Shown here: piece by piece, positions 26,146-35,548 of the stretch
Numbering within the stretch: the first letter of the stretch is position 1
Layout of the letters: each line of letters begins with the position of its first letter
Assembly (NCBI GenBank): GCA_027575765.1
Contig: JANBPT010000161.1
Location: forward strand, 1 to 64,000
DNA from: Tieghemiomyces parasiticus
Taxonomy: Eukaryota > Kickxellomycota > Dimargaritomycetes > Dimargaritales > Dimargaritaceae
Direction of reading: 5' to 3'
DNA length: 64,000 nt
Made by a program: the position numbers and the translations under genes
The notes under the pieces: generated by a model
Told to the model about the DNA's origin: nothing
Database searches by the model: none
Seen by the model: only the letters and a program-made list of their open reading frames with translations

Positions 26146-26204
26146 CCATTGGGCCCCCGCTTCCTTCCTTGGTTGCGAGTCACCCCCTTGTTCAGACATC
26201 GGCT

Positions 26205-28529
26205 ATGGCCCCGTTAGCAACGCCTCTGGCTTCGACTCCCTGCACCACTTCTTCGAATTCCCACTCCCCACGGAACATCACTCCCGCCCAGTCGGCTTCA
26301 GGCTCGCCCAAACCGCCTTCCCGCTTGTCTCGGCTCGCTTCCTCCATTTCGGTGCGGTCCCTACTCACCCGGAAACGTTCCTCGACCGCCAGCCAGCCAA
26401 GTCCGTCCGTCCACCACCGCTCTTCCGCTTCTGCCTCGGCCGCCAGCGACTTCCCTCCCTCACCCGAGAGCACCGCCTCCGCTGTTTGCTTACCTTCGTC
26501 TGACCACAGCAGTGATTCGTCGCCCACCAGCACGTGTCCGCCCTCCCAGAGCCCGTCTGCCCAGCACCTCAACGATTCCTCCGTCGGCGTCCCACTCGGC
26601 CCGCCCCACCGCCACTTCATCGAGACCAGCCGTGTCCCCGACGCCCTTGGTCTGCACTCGCCCGCCGACTCCACCGCCAGCCCTCACGACTGGAAACGCA
26701 CCCCCACCATGGTTGATCCCCAGCCTGCCCTGCCCCACAAGGCGTCCTTCAACCTGAACGGGACTCACCGCAGTGACATGTCCACCTCGGACCGCTCTAC
26801 TACATCGGTCGCCATCGAGGACTCGAGACCCTCGTCCGACGCCATCCTTGCCCCGAGCCTACTCGCCCGATCTCCCACCGTCCCTGGTGAGCCCCCGCTC
26901 CTGGCCGGTCGCCGCAAGAGTCTGTCCTCTCCGCATATTAAACGCCCCAGTGAGATCGGGGTCCAGTCACCTGCCGAACCTGCAGCGCCGACGCCCCCTA
27001 AACCCACCTCCCGGGGTACTCCGCGGCAGCCCGCCACCGTGCACCGGATAATTTCGGAGGAGCGCAAGGCAGCCCTCCAGATGGCCCAGGCCCGGAGTAA
27101 TAGCCCTTCGCCCAAGGCACGCGGCGGCCGCCACTCACCGGAACCCGCCGCCACGGGTAACCCGATTGCCAAGGCCGCTCACCATCTCTTCCGGGATGCC
27201 TCCACCTCCTCCAAGCACCAACACCCTATCTCCCACATCTTCATACCCCTCAAGCGGTTCCTGCGGAATAAACACCCGCAGCCCGCAGACGCCGGCGCCC
27301 TGACACCGTCTAGTCAGGAACCCCACCACCACCACCATCACCACCACCACCACAAGCGCAGCCAGTCGGAGGTGAAGCCGCCCGGCCCTGTTCCCGCCCC
27401 CGTGCCGGTCAAGACAACCGCCGTGACCCCGGCTGACAGGGACGCTGCCGCCGCCGAGGCGGGCTACTCGTCGTCGGGCTCGTCCGAGAACAGCGCCGTC
27501 CGTCGCCGCTACCATAACCACGATGCCTCCTTGGCCGAGTACGGCCAGACCATCAAAGTAATCGGCCAGGGCACGGGCGGTACCGTCCGCCTACTCGAGG
27601 ATAAGACGGCCGGCTTGGACCTGGCCCAGGGCCCCAACGTTCCCTCACGCAGCCTGTCCTTCGCGGGCCGTAAGGTAACCAACCTGCCGCCCGCCACGGA
27701 TCCCATGGTGCTGGACCGCGCTAGCACCGCCCCGTGCTGCCAGCCCAAGCAATACGCCGTCAAGGAGTTCCGCCCTCGGGACCCGCGGGAACCCGAGCGC
27801 GAGTACTACAAGAAGATCACTAGCGAGTACTGCATTGGGTCATCCATCCACCACGAGAACATTGTCGAAACCCTGGATATTGTGTTTGAGGAAGGGCACG
27901 TCTATGAGATTATGGAATACTGCCCCTATGATCTGTTCAACGTGGTGGCCACGGGTAAGATGACCCTCGACGAGTCGGCCTGCTGTTTCGCCCAGATCGT
28001 GCGCGGGGTCCAGTACCTCCACAGCCTAGGTATCGCCCACCGCGACCTCAAGCTTGAAAACTGCCTACTGACCGAGGATGGTGTTCTCAAGGTCATCGAT
28101 TTCGGATGTGCTGTGGTGTTTAAGACGCCCTTCGAGTCGGAGGCCCACGACGTGACCGGGTTCACCGGGTCCGACCCGTACATTGCGCCGGAATTACACT
28201 ACCGCCGGCCCTATGATCCGCGGGCGTCGGACATTTGGTCGCTCGGGATTGTACTGTTTTCGATGGTGTTGTCCAAGTTCCCCTGGAAGGTTGCTCGTCC
28301 GGACAACAGCGATTACGCCCTGTACGCCAACAACCACAATCGCCGCACGTGCAAGACCATCTCGTCGTTCCCCATCAAGGACGCCCAGCCCCTTCTCGCA
28401 GCCATGCTCCACCCGGATATTGCCAAACGCGCCACAATGGACGATGTATTTGCCGACCCGTGGTTCAAGTCCATCAGCTACTGCCGACCTGGCCAGCCTG
28501 GTTCCAATCACACCCACCATTTCTGCTAG
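26205..28529 (+). CDS. Serine/threonine protein kinase, Hal4/Hal5 (Npr1-related) type
   Basis: Intronless, 774 residues from the first ATG; the frame upstream has only non-ATG starts. Residues 1-440 are a Ser/Pro/Thr-rich, probably disordered region with a run of about ten histidines coded near 27325-27354. The kinase domain spans about 444-755: glycine loop GQGTGGTV, a long insert, catalytic lysine K520 in YAVKEF, HRDLKLENC with catalytic D614, and D632 in the DFG motif. HHENIVETLDIV and the end HTHHFC are typical of the fungus-specific Hal4/Hal5/Npr1 group. In yeasts these kinases stabilise plasma-membrane potassium and nutrient transporters, partly by opposing arrestin/Rsp5 ubiquitination. 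That the same role holds here is inference. It is preceded by a TATA box and a long C/T-rich zone. It converges on a gene whose product carries PY motifs, of the kind Rsp5 binds; the adjacency may be chance. Confidence 0.92.
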   Translation: MAPLATPLASTPCTTSSNSHSPRNITPAQSASGSPKPPSRLSRLASSISVRSLLTRKRSSTASQPSPSVHHRSSASASAASDFPPSPESTASAVCLPSSDHSSDSSPTSTCPPSQSPSAQHLNDSSVGVPLGPPHRHFIETSRVPDALGLHSPADSTASPHDWKRTPTMVDPQPALPHKASFNLNGTHRSDMSTSDRSTTSVAIEDSRPSSDAILAPSLLARSPTVPGEPPLLAGRRKSLSSPHIKRPSEIGVQSPAEPAAPTPPKPTSRGTPRQPATVHRIISEERKAALQMAQARSNSPSPKARGGRHSPEPAATGNPIAKAAHHLFRDASTSSKHQHPISHIFIPLKRFLRNKHPQPADAGALTPSSQEPHHHHHHHHHHKRSQSEVKPPGPVPAPVPVKTTAVTPADRDAAAAEAGYSSSGSSENSAVRRRYHNHDASLAEYGQTIKVIGQGTGGTVRLLEDKTAGLDLAQGPNVPSRSLSFAGRKVTNLPPATDPMVLDRASTAPCCQPKQYAVKEFRPRDPREPEREYYKKITSEYCIGSSIHHENIVETLDIVFEEGHVYEIMEYCPYDLFNVVATGKMTLDESACCFAQIVRGVQYLHSLGIAHRDLKLENCLLTEDGVLKVIDFGCAVVFKTPFESEAHDVTGFTGSDPYIAPELHYRRPYDPRASDIWSLGIVLFSMVLSKFPWKVARPDNSDYALYANNHNRRTCKTISSFPIKDAQPLLAAMLHPDIAKRATMDDVFADPWFKSISYCRPGQPGSNHTHHFC

Positions 28530-29345
28530 TAAAGAGATTACCAGAGCGGGGTGGGGGTTGCGATTGAGGGGTTTTTTCTAGCATGTGAGGACGTGGTTGG
28601 GCGAGCGATGACTGGCCGTCCCATCTCATCGGATTACGTCATGGGTGAACCCGGCCTCAGGCAATCCGTCATGCCAGGCGGGGGAGAGAAAAGGCGACAA
28701 GTTTTGCTGGCCACAGACAGCGCTTGTTTGATGGCGTGAGTGAAACCTACCCTCCTACCCCGCCCTCTCCCCACGAATGAGTCACCCTACCCCTCCGGGC
28801 CCATGTTTCTCCAAGCGGAGTTTAAGCACACCGCTGGAATTTCGGATTTTCCTCCAATCTATTATCCTTGCCGATGCTCCATCTCGCTAGTTGCATACCG
28901 CGTGGACGTCCAATGTCTCCTCACCCCCTCGGAGAGCCCTGCAGGTTCCGATTGCAATTCGATCTCCCACCACTATTTGCCAACATCAAAATATGACATT
29001 TGCCCCTCTACTTCTTCCATCTTCCGTGTTAGACTAATGTTTTGTGTAAAGTACCCCCAAAAAATCCGTTGTCCATCCTTCTTCCTCTACTAATGTTAAT
29101 TATAAAAGAAATAATACGACTTGGCGATCATGTCGGAGGGTATTGGCAATTGAATAGCTAGGGTAATGGAATTGTTAAAGGCATGCGGGAAACAAGAAGA
29201 AAATGGTTCATCCCGCCAGTGTTGGCTGAAAGTAAATATTGGTGTGGTCATCGTGACATACCAAATAATAATAATAATCAATTAAGCAGGGTTAAAGATG
29301 AGCCGGTTGTAATGCAGCCGTGTATTCTGGTAGTAGAGGGTGAGA
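28530..29345. other. 3' intergenic region between convergent genes
   Basis: Separates the 3' ends of the kinase gene and the PY-motif gene. No coding motif seen. It contains A/T-rich tracts and an AAT microsatellite at 29264-29278. Confidence 0.5.
29264..29278. repeat. AAT trinucleotide microsatellite
   Basis: Five tandem copies of AAT in the 3' region downstream of the minus-strand PY-motif gene. Confidence 0.8.
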
Positions 29346-29890
29346 CTACTCGCTGTAAGGCGGCGGCGGGCCCTCGGCGTTGAGCTGGTCGGTGGCGGGA
29401 TTCACTAAACGGCTAGCGGCATCGGTACAGCTGCACTCGCCAATGTTAGGTAGGTGCTCTGTGGGCAGGGCGGCGGTGGTGGTACGGATGTGTTTGGACT
29501 CAACTTCAGACACGGAATCTGGCTCAGCCGCAGTGGTAATTGAGTTGATGGACCGGGTCAAGGGACTGTGGCTACTGGCGACAAGCTGCTGGTACGGAGG
29601 TGGGGACTGCCCTCTACCACCACCAGACACTTCAGCCATACCATCTGCGCTTTGCCCATTATTATCGACAGGCTTGTTGGTAGATCTACCCAACGTACCC
29701 TTCATCAGGGCACTGATCCCGGCAGCTAGCATCGGGACCAAGCGACCAGGGCAACCGCCAGTGCTCCTACCGCAGCGGCGAGTTTCATGTTCCGCACGCC
29801 AACACCGTTTGTGTTGGTGACGGTGACGGGGGTGGTGGTCACAGGGGGAGGAGTTGCCGTCCTTATCATCCTGGGTGGGGGGTCCACCAT
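29346..29890 (-). pseudogene. Candidate single-pass membrane protein with PY motifs; frame disrupted
   Basis: Two overlapping minus-strand frames look like parts of one protein. The first, from the ATG at 29890, reads MVDPPPRMIRTATPPP and a Thr/Val-rich stretch. It then enters a hydrophobic segment (KLAAAVGALAVALVAW) and stops at 29728-29726. The second frame carries on across the same point with MLAAGISALMKG. It continues to a polar tail with PPPYQQL and the C-terminal PPPPYSE, ending at 29346. Pro/Thr-rich outside, one membrane helix and a PPxY-bearing cytoplasmic tail form a coherent design, since PPxY motifs bind WW domains such as those of Rsp5/Nedd4 ligases. A one-base slip near 29727-29750, a sequencing error, or an intron could explain the switch. 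A GTAGGA..ATGAAG intron of about 71 bases would restore phase but delete the helix. The second frame also extends upstream to an ATG at 30026 with Arg/His-rich, less protein-like sequence. I do not recognise the family. Confidence 0.45.
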
Positions 29891-30082
29891 CCCACGCCCC
29901 GCAGTTGGGGTTGGGGTTGCAGGCGCGACGACTGCGGGATCGTCGGCAATCGCCGTGAGCTGCGGGTCTACCGCATGAGCGATACCGCCGCGGCTGCGGC
30001 TGGCCGTTCTGGTGGTCGTTAGGCATGGTCTCCTTAGTCGCGCGTTGTGTGGGTAAAATCGATGGTACCGTAGCTAAAACGA

Positions 30083-30102
30083 ATATATATATATATATAT
30101 AT
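30083..30102. repeat. (AT)10 dinucleotide repeat
   Basis: Twenty bases of alternating A and T upstream of the PY-motif gene. It could double as a TATA-like element but is more simply a microsatellite. Confidence 0.8.
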
Positions 30103-31276
30103 GTAGATTCAGGGTCCAAATGGTGAAAAGAGGGATATGAAGGGCTACAGTCTTGTGCGTCTACAGATGCGAATAACGGTGGGTGAGTGAGGACAGAGAC
30201 GCACAGGTAAGGTAGCGTGAGATATATAAGATAAGTAAGGTAGGGGTATGGGTGCAAGGTAGCATTGATGGAGTAGCATCGGACAGGGTCGTGTTTTTGT
30301 ATCATTATATATACTGGTAAAAATCAGGTGAATGGAGGGAGGGAGGAAATGGGGTGGTCCTAGGTAGGCGGGGCATTGGATTGTAGCCAATTAAGGCTTC
30401 GAACGGTTCAGCGGTGCAAACCATGACCAGTCTCGGCCAAGAGGGGGGTGGAACTTTCCACCTTTCCGCCAAGCCTTGGTGGTGGCATTGTGAGTGGGAC
30501 AAGGAACTGCCTCCCTCCAGTACCCAATATTGCTTTAGATGGTCTATGGCAGGCTGCTAGGATGACCGGAATTAAAGTGCGGAACCTAGCCCACATCCGC
30601 CTTCTAGAAAACTGGTGTGTATCTTGGACAATCTATGTGGTATAATGGCCCTGGAGAATATCTGCCCGCTTTCGCGTTGACAAACAGGGGGGAGGAGATA
30701 TGGCCTTTGCAGCTGGTGGTATAAGACATGCCAAGGGAGATGCAGAGTATATAGTGTTAAAACCCTGATTGATTAAATATACATTTTAATCATCATTGCA
30801 GGGAAAGTTCTGCGTTGCAAGTCTTAATTTTCGCGGGAAGGTCCAACCGCTTCTATGGTGGGGAGTGGTTTGACGAGTAAATAGGGCAGTTGTTATGCGC
30901 TGCGGCTATCTGATTACGGATTAAATGTTGCTCGGTTTGTGCTTTCGACTAACGGCTCCGCCGCGCAATGGGCACGTTTTCCGCTTAAAGGCTGGATATT
31001 TGGTTCAGTAGCGTTCGACGAGGGGGGTTTAATCGTTGGCTTCGCTTGGCCGCCGCCGCCAGTAAGGGCAGGGCATGGCTAAACTCTTGTCTGGAACAGC
31101 TAGCAAAGCAACCATCTCATTGACTGGTCCGATCCGTATCGCAACGTATTGTAAGCTGGCTTGCAAGCTGACCTATGGGGGGGGGTTCATTAGTGACATA
31201 CTATGGAACCGGCCCTCATGAGACAGGAAATAGACACTTAAACCGGAGAGCACGGGACCATCTCCTCACTAGCAAC
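30103..31276. other. Intergenic, no supported gene
   Basis: About 1.2 kb between two minus-strand genes: upstream of the PY-motif gene and downstream of the Pof1-like gene. The first 300 bases are rich in short TA and GGTA strings. No coding motif recognised. Confidence 0.45.
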
Positions 31277-32635
31277 CTAATCCCGGTAGAGACCCTCGAC
31301 CTCAATGTACCGACGGACGGGCTCCGTAAGCATGGATTTCAAATCCGTATCAGTGTCAAGGGACCGCCCGGTAGAGTGACACCGAGCAACGGCCTGCCGC
31401 ACTTTGGTTGACGACATGGACATGAGTTTATCGGCCTCCTCGGGCGACTCGGCGCAGTCCATTAAGTAGACGTTAGGCGCGTAGTGCCGCAGGGCAATTG
31501 CCACGGCCTCATGGCCCTCGGCGGTCCCGGTTGCTGAGGCTGGGAGAGTTGGGCTCCGGGCCGACGGGAGCAGGTAACCCACGAGTTGACGTTCGGCTGC
31601 TCCCTCCCGTAGGACCACGACCAGTCGGCCGCCCAGGGGCCCAAAGAACTCGTCCATAGTGCGCCGGAGCCCTAGTGGGAGGGTCGCAGGAGGCGGTGCA
31701 GTGTTCTCGATATTGGCTGCTACCTTCACCATGGCGCCGGCCTCATGGTCGGCATTGGCGGCATCAGGGTAGTATTTGGGATCGAAGAACCGTATCAGCG
31801 TGTCCATACCCATGACAAAGTAGATGTGAGGTTGGTGGCTACCGCGTTCCGAGTCATCGCGGTCGGCCTGAGCGGTTGTGGTGCGTTGCGACGTGACGGA
31901 CTGATCTCCAGCCGTAGACGGAAAGTAGTGGCCACGTAAAGCGCGAAGCTTGTCGATAAACCGAGCACCATTGGTCAGCCCCAGATCCACCCTGGGTCCG
32001 CCACTAGCATCGGCTTTGTCGGACGAAGCCTGTTGTGATTCCGACGGGCCGTTCCGACGAAGCTGCTCGGTAATCACGCTACTTGTTAGGTCTACCATGG
32101 CCAGACGCTGAGCGAGACTGGCTCCCGATAGTTTCTTGTCAGCGTTCGCAGTGGCTAGGAGCAGGACGCCGGTTGTGAACGAGGGCAAGTCGGACGGCGG
32201 CAAGATGGACGCCTCGGACTTGAGATGGTCGGCCTCCGAAAAAGTGCCCGGGCCATTAGGACTGCTGGCTGTGGCCGACACACCGAAGGCAGCGGCTCCG
32301 GCCATCCACTCACGCAGCGTGACAGTTGGTCGGCGTTCCAGGGCACGTTGGAGCAGACGGGTATGTGCCACAGTGGGCGGGTTAAAGGAGGCGTCGAGGA
32401 CAACCAGGTCCTCGTCGCGCCCGTGTGTCGAAGGGGGTGGGGGGTTAGTACCACCTGTGATGCGGCTAGGTGGCCTGGTCGGGCGATTCACTTTGGACGT
32501 GGGGCTACGTACCAGCTCAAAGAGGTTACCGCCACCGTTGCTTGCAGGGGTTCCGCTCGGCGACGGCGAACGTGCCCGCGAGCGCTGGACGAAGGCCTCC
32601 ACGGCGTGTTGGGCCCAGGTAGACTTGGGGGCCAT
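31277..32635 (-). CDS. Pof1/NMN adenylyltransferase-like nucleotidyltransferase
   Basis: Intronless, 452 residues, first ATG in a good context. A Ser/Pro-rich N-terminus (1-75) precedes a Rossmann-type nucleotidyltransferase domain. It has VVLDASFNPPTVAH (78-91), in which the family's usual HxGH-like second motif reads TVAH. It also has FVMGMDTLIRFFDPKYY in the middle, and SMSSTKVRQAV near the end, matching the (S/T)STxxR nucleotide-binding motif. These features fit the NMNAT-related Pof1 family of fungi, linked in yeast to NAD metabolism, ATP hydrolysis and protein quality control. Two loops, around 100-150 and 190-260, are long and polar compared with compact NMNATs. The activity on NMN is an inference; another adenylyl- or cytidylyltransferase role is possible. 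It lies about 500 bases downstream of the same-strand MsrA gene. Confidence 0.8.
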   Translation of the reverse strand: MAPKSTWAQHAVEAFVQRSRARSPSPSGTPASNGGGNLFELVRSPTSKVNRPTRPPSRITGGTNPPPPSTHGRDEDLVVLDASFNPPTVAHTRLLQRALERRPTVTLREWMAGAAAFGVSATASSPNGPGTFSEADHLKSEASILPPSDLPSFTTGVLLLATANADKKLSGASLAQRLAMVDLTSSVITEQLRRNGPSESQQASSDKADASGGPRVDLGLTNGARFIDKLRALRGHYFPSTAGDQSVTSQRTTTAQADRDDSERGSHQPHIYFVMGMDTLIRFFDPKYYPDAANADHEAGAMVKVAANIENTAPPPATLPLGLRRTMDEFFGPLGGRLVVVLREGAAERQLVGYLLPSARSPTLPASATGTAEGHEAVAIALRHYAPNVYLMDCAESPEEADKLMSMSSTKVRQAVARCHSTGRSLDTDTDLKSMLTEPVRRYIEVEGLYRD

Positions 32636-33137
32636 GTGGGAGCGAATGCAGTGGTGTCGGTGCCAGTAGGCGGCTTCGGAGGGGTTCGAAGAATACGGAC
32701 GGGGGAGTAGAGAGTCAAAGTCGGGGCGTGGTGCGGGCTTTGGTACGCTTAAGCGCCGAAGTGGTGATGGCGTTTAGAAGGGGGAGTAATGCCAAGGTGA
32801 CTTAATAGTCGGGCCCGGTGGAGCTGGAAAATAGACCCCAACTTCTCCCCCCCCAGTCCCAACACAGATCCAAGTTCCCACCCTTTTTTTAGGTCAGCCT
32901 CTAACGTCATTGCACCAAAGTGGAGCGGTGCGCCTAGCAATACTCAACGGCGGGTAGGTGTAGAGGAGCAGGCTTTGCATCTAATTTATCTTACGCATAA
33001 CCTGCCCCCTTCCACTCACCCTTGGTTGTACAACGTCTGCCTGATTTTATTCTCTTTCGGTATTGGAGGCTCTTCAAAGAAAAGTCCGACCTCATATGGT
33101 GGACACGCATGCTCACCACACGTCGAGGCGGGGATAT
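32636..33137. other. Intergenic between MsrA 3' end and Pof1-like start
   Basis: About 500 bases containing the likely promoter of the Pof1-like gene. On that gene's coding strand a pyrimidine-rich tract lies near 32840-32890. No coding motif seen. Confidence 0.5.
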
Positions 33138-33993
33138 TTAACCATAGCAGGCGATGGGGTTATTACAGCCCTTAGCGGCGCTCTGGCCGCGCTTCTCAAG
33201 GTAGTCCTGGTGGTAGTCTTCGGCCGGGTAGAAAGGGCCAGCGGGCTCAATCTCGGTTACTACGGCCTTACCGATCTTGGCCTGGTGGTCGGCCTTGCTC
33301 TGCTCGGCTTGTCGCTTCTGCTCCTCCGTATGGTAGTAGATGGCGGAGCGGTACTGGGTGCCAATGTCGTTTCCCTGGCGATTCCGGGTTGTGGCGTCAT
33401 GTTTGGCCCAGAAGGCGGCCAGGAGCTGCGGGTAGTCAATCTTAGCTGGGTCGTACTCCATATCGACGGCCTGATCGTGCATAAATAGTGAAACGGATCA
33501 AGGGGGAGGGGAGTGCGGCAGTGGAGTGGGTTAGGACAGGGCATGGATGGGCAAGCCAAGGTAGTCTCTGTGTGGTTAAGCGGGCGGGGCAGCCGCGACC
33601 TCCTCATCGTAGCCCCTTTGCATTAACTATCTGGCATAGTGTAGCGGTGGGACCGGCAGGTTTGCTTACCTCAGCATGGCCGGTAGTACCCGTGCTAATG
33701 ACCCAGTCAATGTGTCAGGAAGTGTCAATAACCAGTGGCCGGATAACGAGTTAGTCATAAGTAAGCCTCACGGGTTGTATCTGGGATAAGCCCAAGCCGG
33801 ATTACCCGAGCGACATAGCGAAGTAAACCCTTCATACTCACCAGACTTGCTCGTAGGTAGGGTGCTTGGTGTGGCCGCCGGTGTAGCCGACCTGGACGCG
33901 GCCCACGCCAGGGAGACGCTTAAAGGCTAGCTGTACGCTCCAAAAGCAGCCGGCCGCAAAAGTTGCCTTGGGCAAGGGGTCAGAAGATGTCAT
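33138..33993 (-). CDS. MXR1: Peptide methionine-S-sulfoxide reductase (MsrA)
   Basis: Three exons: 33993-33842, 33694-33670 (only 25 nt) and 33470-33138, giving 169 residues. Splice borders are GTGAGT..TTAG and GTAAGC..TCAG with perfect phase. The tiny middle exon supplies the last base of a Cys codon plus TGTTGHAE, completing the family motif [21 protein letters not shown]; without it the protein would make no sense. The catalytic cysteine is C16 in AAGCFW, and [13 protein letters not shown] is the substrate-pocket signature. C161 and C167 near the C-terminus can act as recycling cysteines for thioredoxin. The enzyme reduces methionine-S-sulfoxide in proteins and free methionine. Oddities: GCFWSVQ replaces the common GCFWxxE, and Gln follows Glu before VC. 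The frame remains open to an ATG at 34116, adding an Arg-rich, mitochondrial-leader-like stretch. A TATA-like box lies inside that stretch, favouring the short cytosolic form. Confidence 0.92.
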
Positions 33994-34085
33994 AGTGGAA
34001 GTGAAGCGAGCATTGGTTGAGGCGCGAAAGAAGAGAGAAACAGAGTGGGTCTGATGGAACGACGTGGGGCGAAGGGCACAGCGGG

Positions 34086-34095
34086 TTATATATAT
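34086..34095 (-). promoter_or_regulatory. TATA-like box upstream of MsrA
   Basis: On the minus strand this reads ATATATATAA, about 90 bases before the ATG at 33993. It lies inside the upstream extension of the same frame, so either it is the core promoter for the short form or it codes Ile-Tyr-Ile in a longer, possibly mitochondrial form. Confidence 0.4.
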
Positions 34096-35548
34096 GGGGG
34101 CAATAAGGTGCGCCATGTAGAGGGTTGGAGAGTGGGCGTGGGAGGCGGGGTACAGGGTGGGGAGCACAGAATGATAGACTGCCAAGATGGCTGAGTCAGC
34201 GGAGGTGGAGTTCGACGAAGCCAGTGGGGGGGGGAGTGCCGGCTAAAGAGTTAAATACAATCAACTGGAAGAAGGACTAGGCGAGCGACTTGATTACTTT
34301 AGATACCTCAGAAGGGAAAGGGCAACGATCCCCCCTTCCTGCTGCGCCATAGGTGCACTGATTACGACCCGTCGCTTGTGAAGGACCTGCCAAGACGTCA
34401 GTGGGACGTGTCCGAAACTTCGCCCCCCCCCCGTAGTGTTAGGGTGGGCGTAGCATGGCCTGGACAGGATTATGTATTACGGTGGCCGTTCACTATATAC
34501 GGTGGTAGTGTGATCCGATCGCCCCTGCTGTGCGGGCAACTATAACAGGCCAGTTGCGTGTTCCCCAGCGCCACTTGCGCCATCGGCTACGAATAGGGTG
34601 ATTTCCCCGATACGAGTACCGGAGATGTGGGTTAAAGTAATGGACCCAGCCCCCTTTACCCGCCCTACCCTCGGAAAGCAATAGTGACTGGGAAAAAGAA
34701 TACCAATAAAAAGGGCCGAGTACCCCATCTGGTATTTTCTAGGAGCAGTGCCACCATCGCTTTGACACCTCTCCCCTTCCTACCATCACATAAGTAAAGC
34801 AGTTTGAGATGGCTGCGGTCCTTGTGGCCTAACCGGTGAAGTGGCGATGTTGGTAGCGGCAAGGTTCACTGATGGCAGATGGAGAGCCTAACGCTTCCAG
34901 TGCAAAGTCAGGTGGGTACAATGCGCAGGCGGATAGCCAATGGGCAAATGGCCTCCAGCCGTCACAGATCTTGGGAGGAGCCCTGAAGCCGGTATCGGAT
35001 AGGCAGCTGCAGTTACGCTTACGATACATGCTTGATGATCAGGAGGTGCTCGTGCCAAAGCACCTTGCATTTTCGTATGATGGTGGCCAGAGATAACCCC
35101 ACAGGCGGATGGGGGAGGGTCCAAGCCAGCAGCCCTCTAATGAATCATTGCCATTTTGACCGACCAATCCGCTCCGCAACTCCATTGGATATTCTGTCCC
35201 GGGGACCTTGTATGAAAAAAAAAGAAAAAGAAAAGAGGAGTGCGTGTATGCCCATGGACCCTATCCGTGACGCTTTAGAGACCAAGCGCTAGGTACTAGC
35301 CCGTGTAGTGGAGTCAAAGGCCCCCGTCGCGTTCAACGTGCATCCCTCTCCGTCTTTCTCTCGCTGCTAGTCCTGCAACCGGCTTCATTCGCACCCTTGG
35401 CTCGACCCTGCGAGGCTCATTTGGCATCCTTCCACCCACCACGTACGGCAGGCCTATCTTGGTCACCGCATCCACCACCACCAACCCATTCCAGCTAGCA
35501 CCGTCTCGTTGTACTGCCCAGACCGAACTTGGTATTCAGCCCTAGACC
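34096..35548. other. Divergent promoter region between MsrA and aconitase
   Basis: About 1.45 kb between two genes transcribed away from each other. No recognisable coding exon. A C/T-rich tract on the plus strand (about 35335-35510) immediately precedes the aconitase start, echoing on a small scale the pyrimidine zones seen before other genes here. Confidence 0.5.

Noticed and set aside
26169..26204. Twelve-codon extension of the kinase
   Set aside because: It starts with TTG; the first ATG at 26205 lies at a sensible distance from the TATA box.
23200..26204. Possibility of upstream coding exons for the kinase in the C/T-rich zone
   Set aside because: The kinase already has a full-length disordered N-terminus with its own ATG and TATA box; no exon with matching phase or motif was found.
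29787..29978. Plus-strand frame with Val/Gly-rich hydrophobic sequence
   Set aside because: It is the antisense shadow of the Thr/Pro-rich minus-strand frame of the PY-motif protein.
33471..33482. MHDQ as the start of MsrA's last exon
   Set aside because: These codons are the intron end: the acceptor CAG immediately precedes GCCGTC, which continues the motif GHAE-AVDMEY from the microexon.
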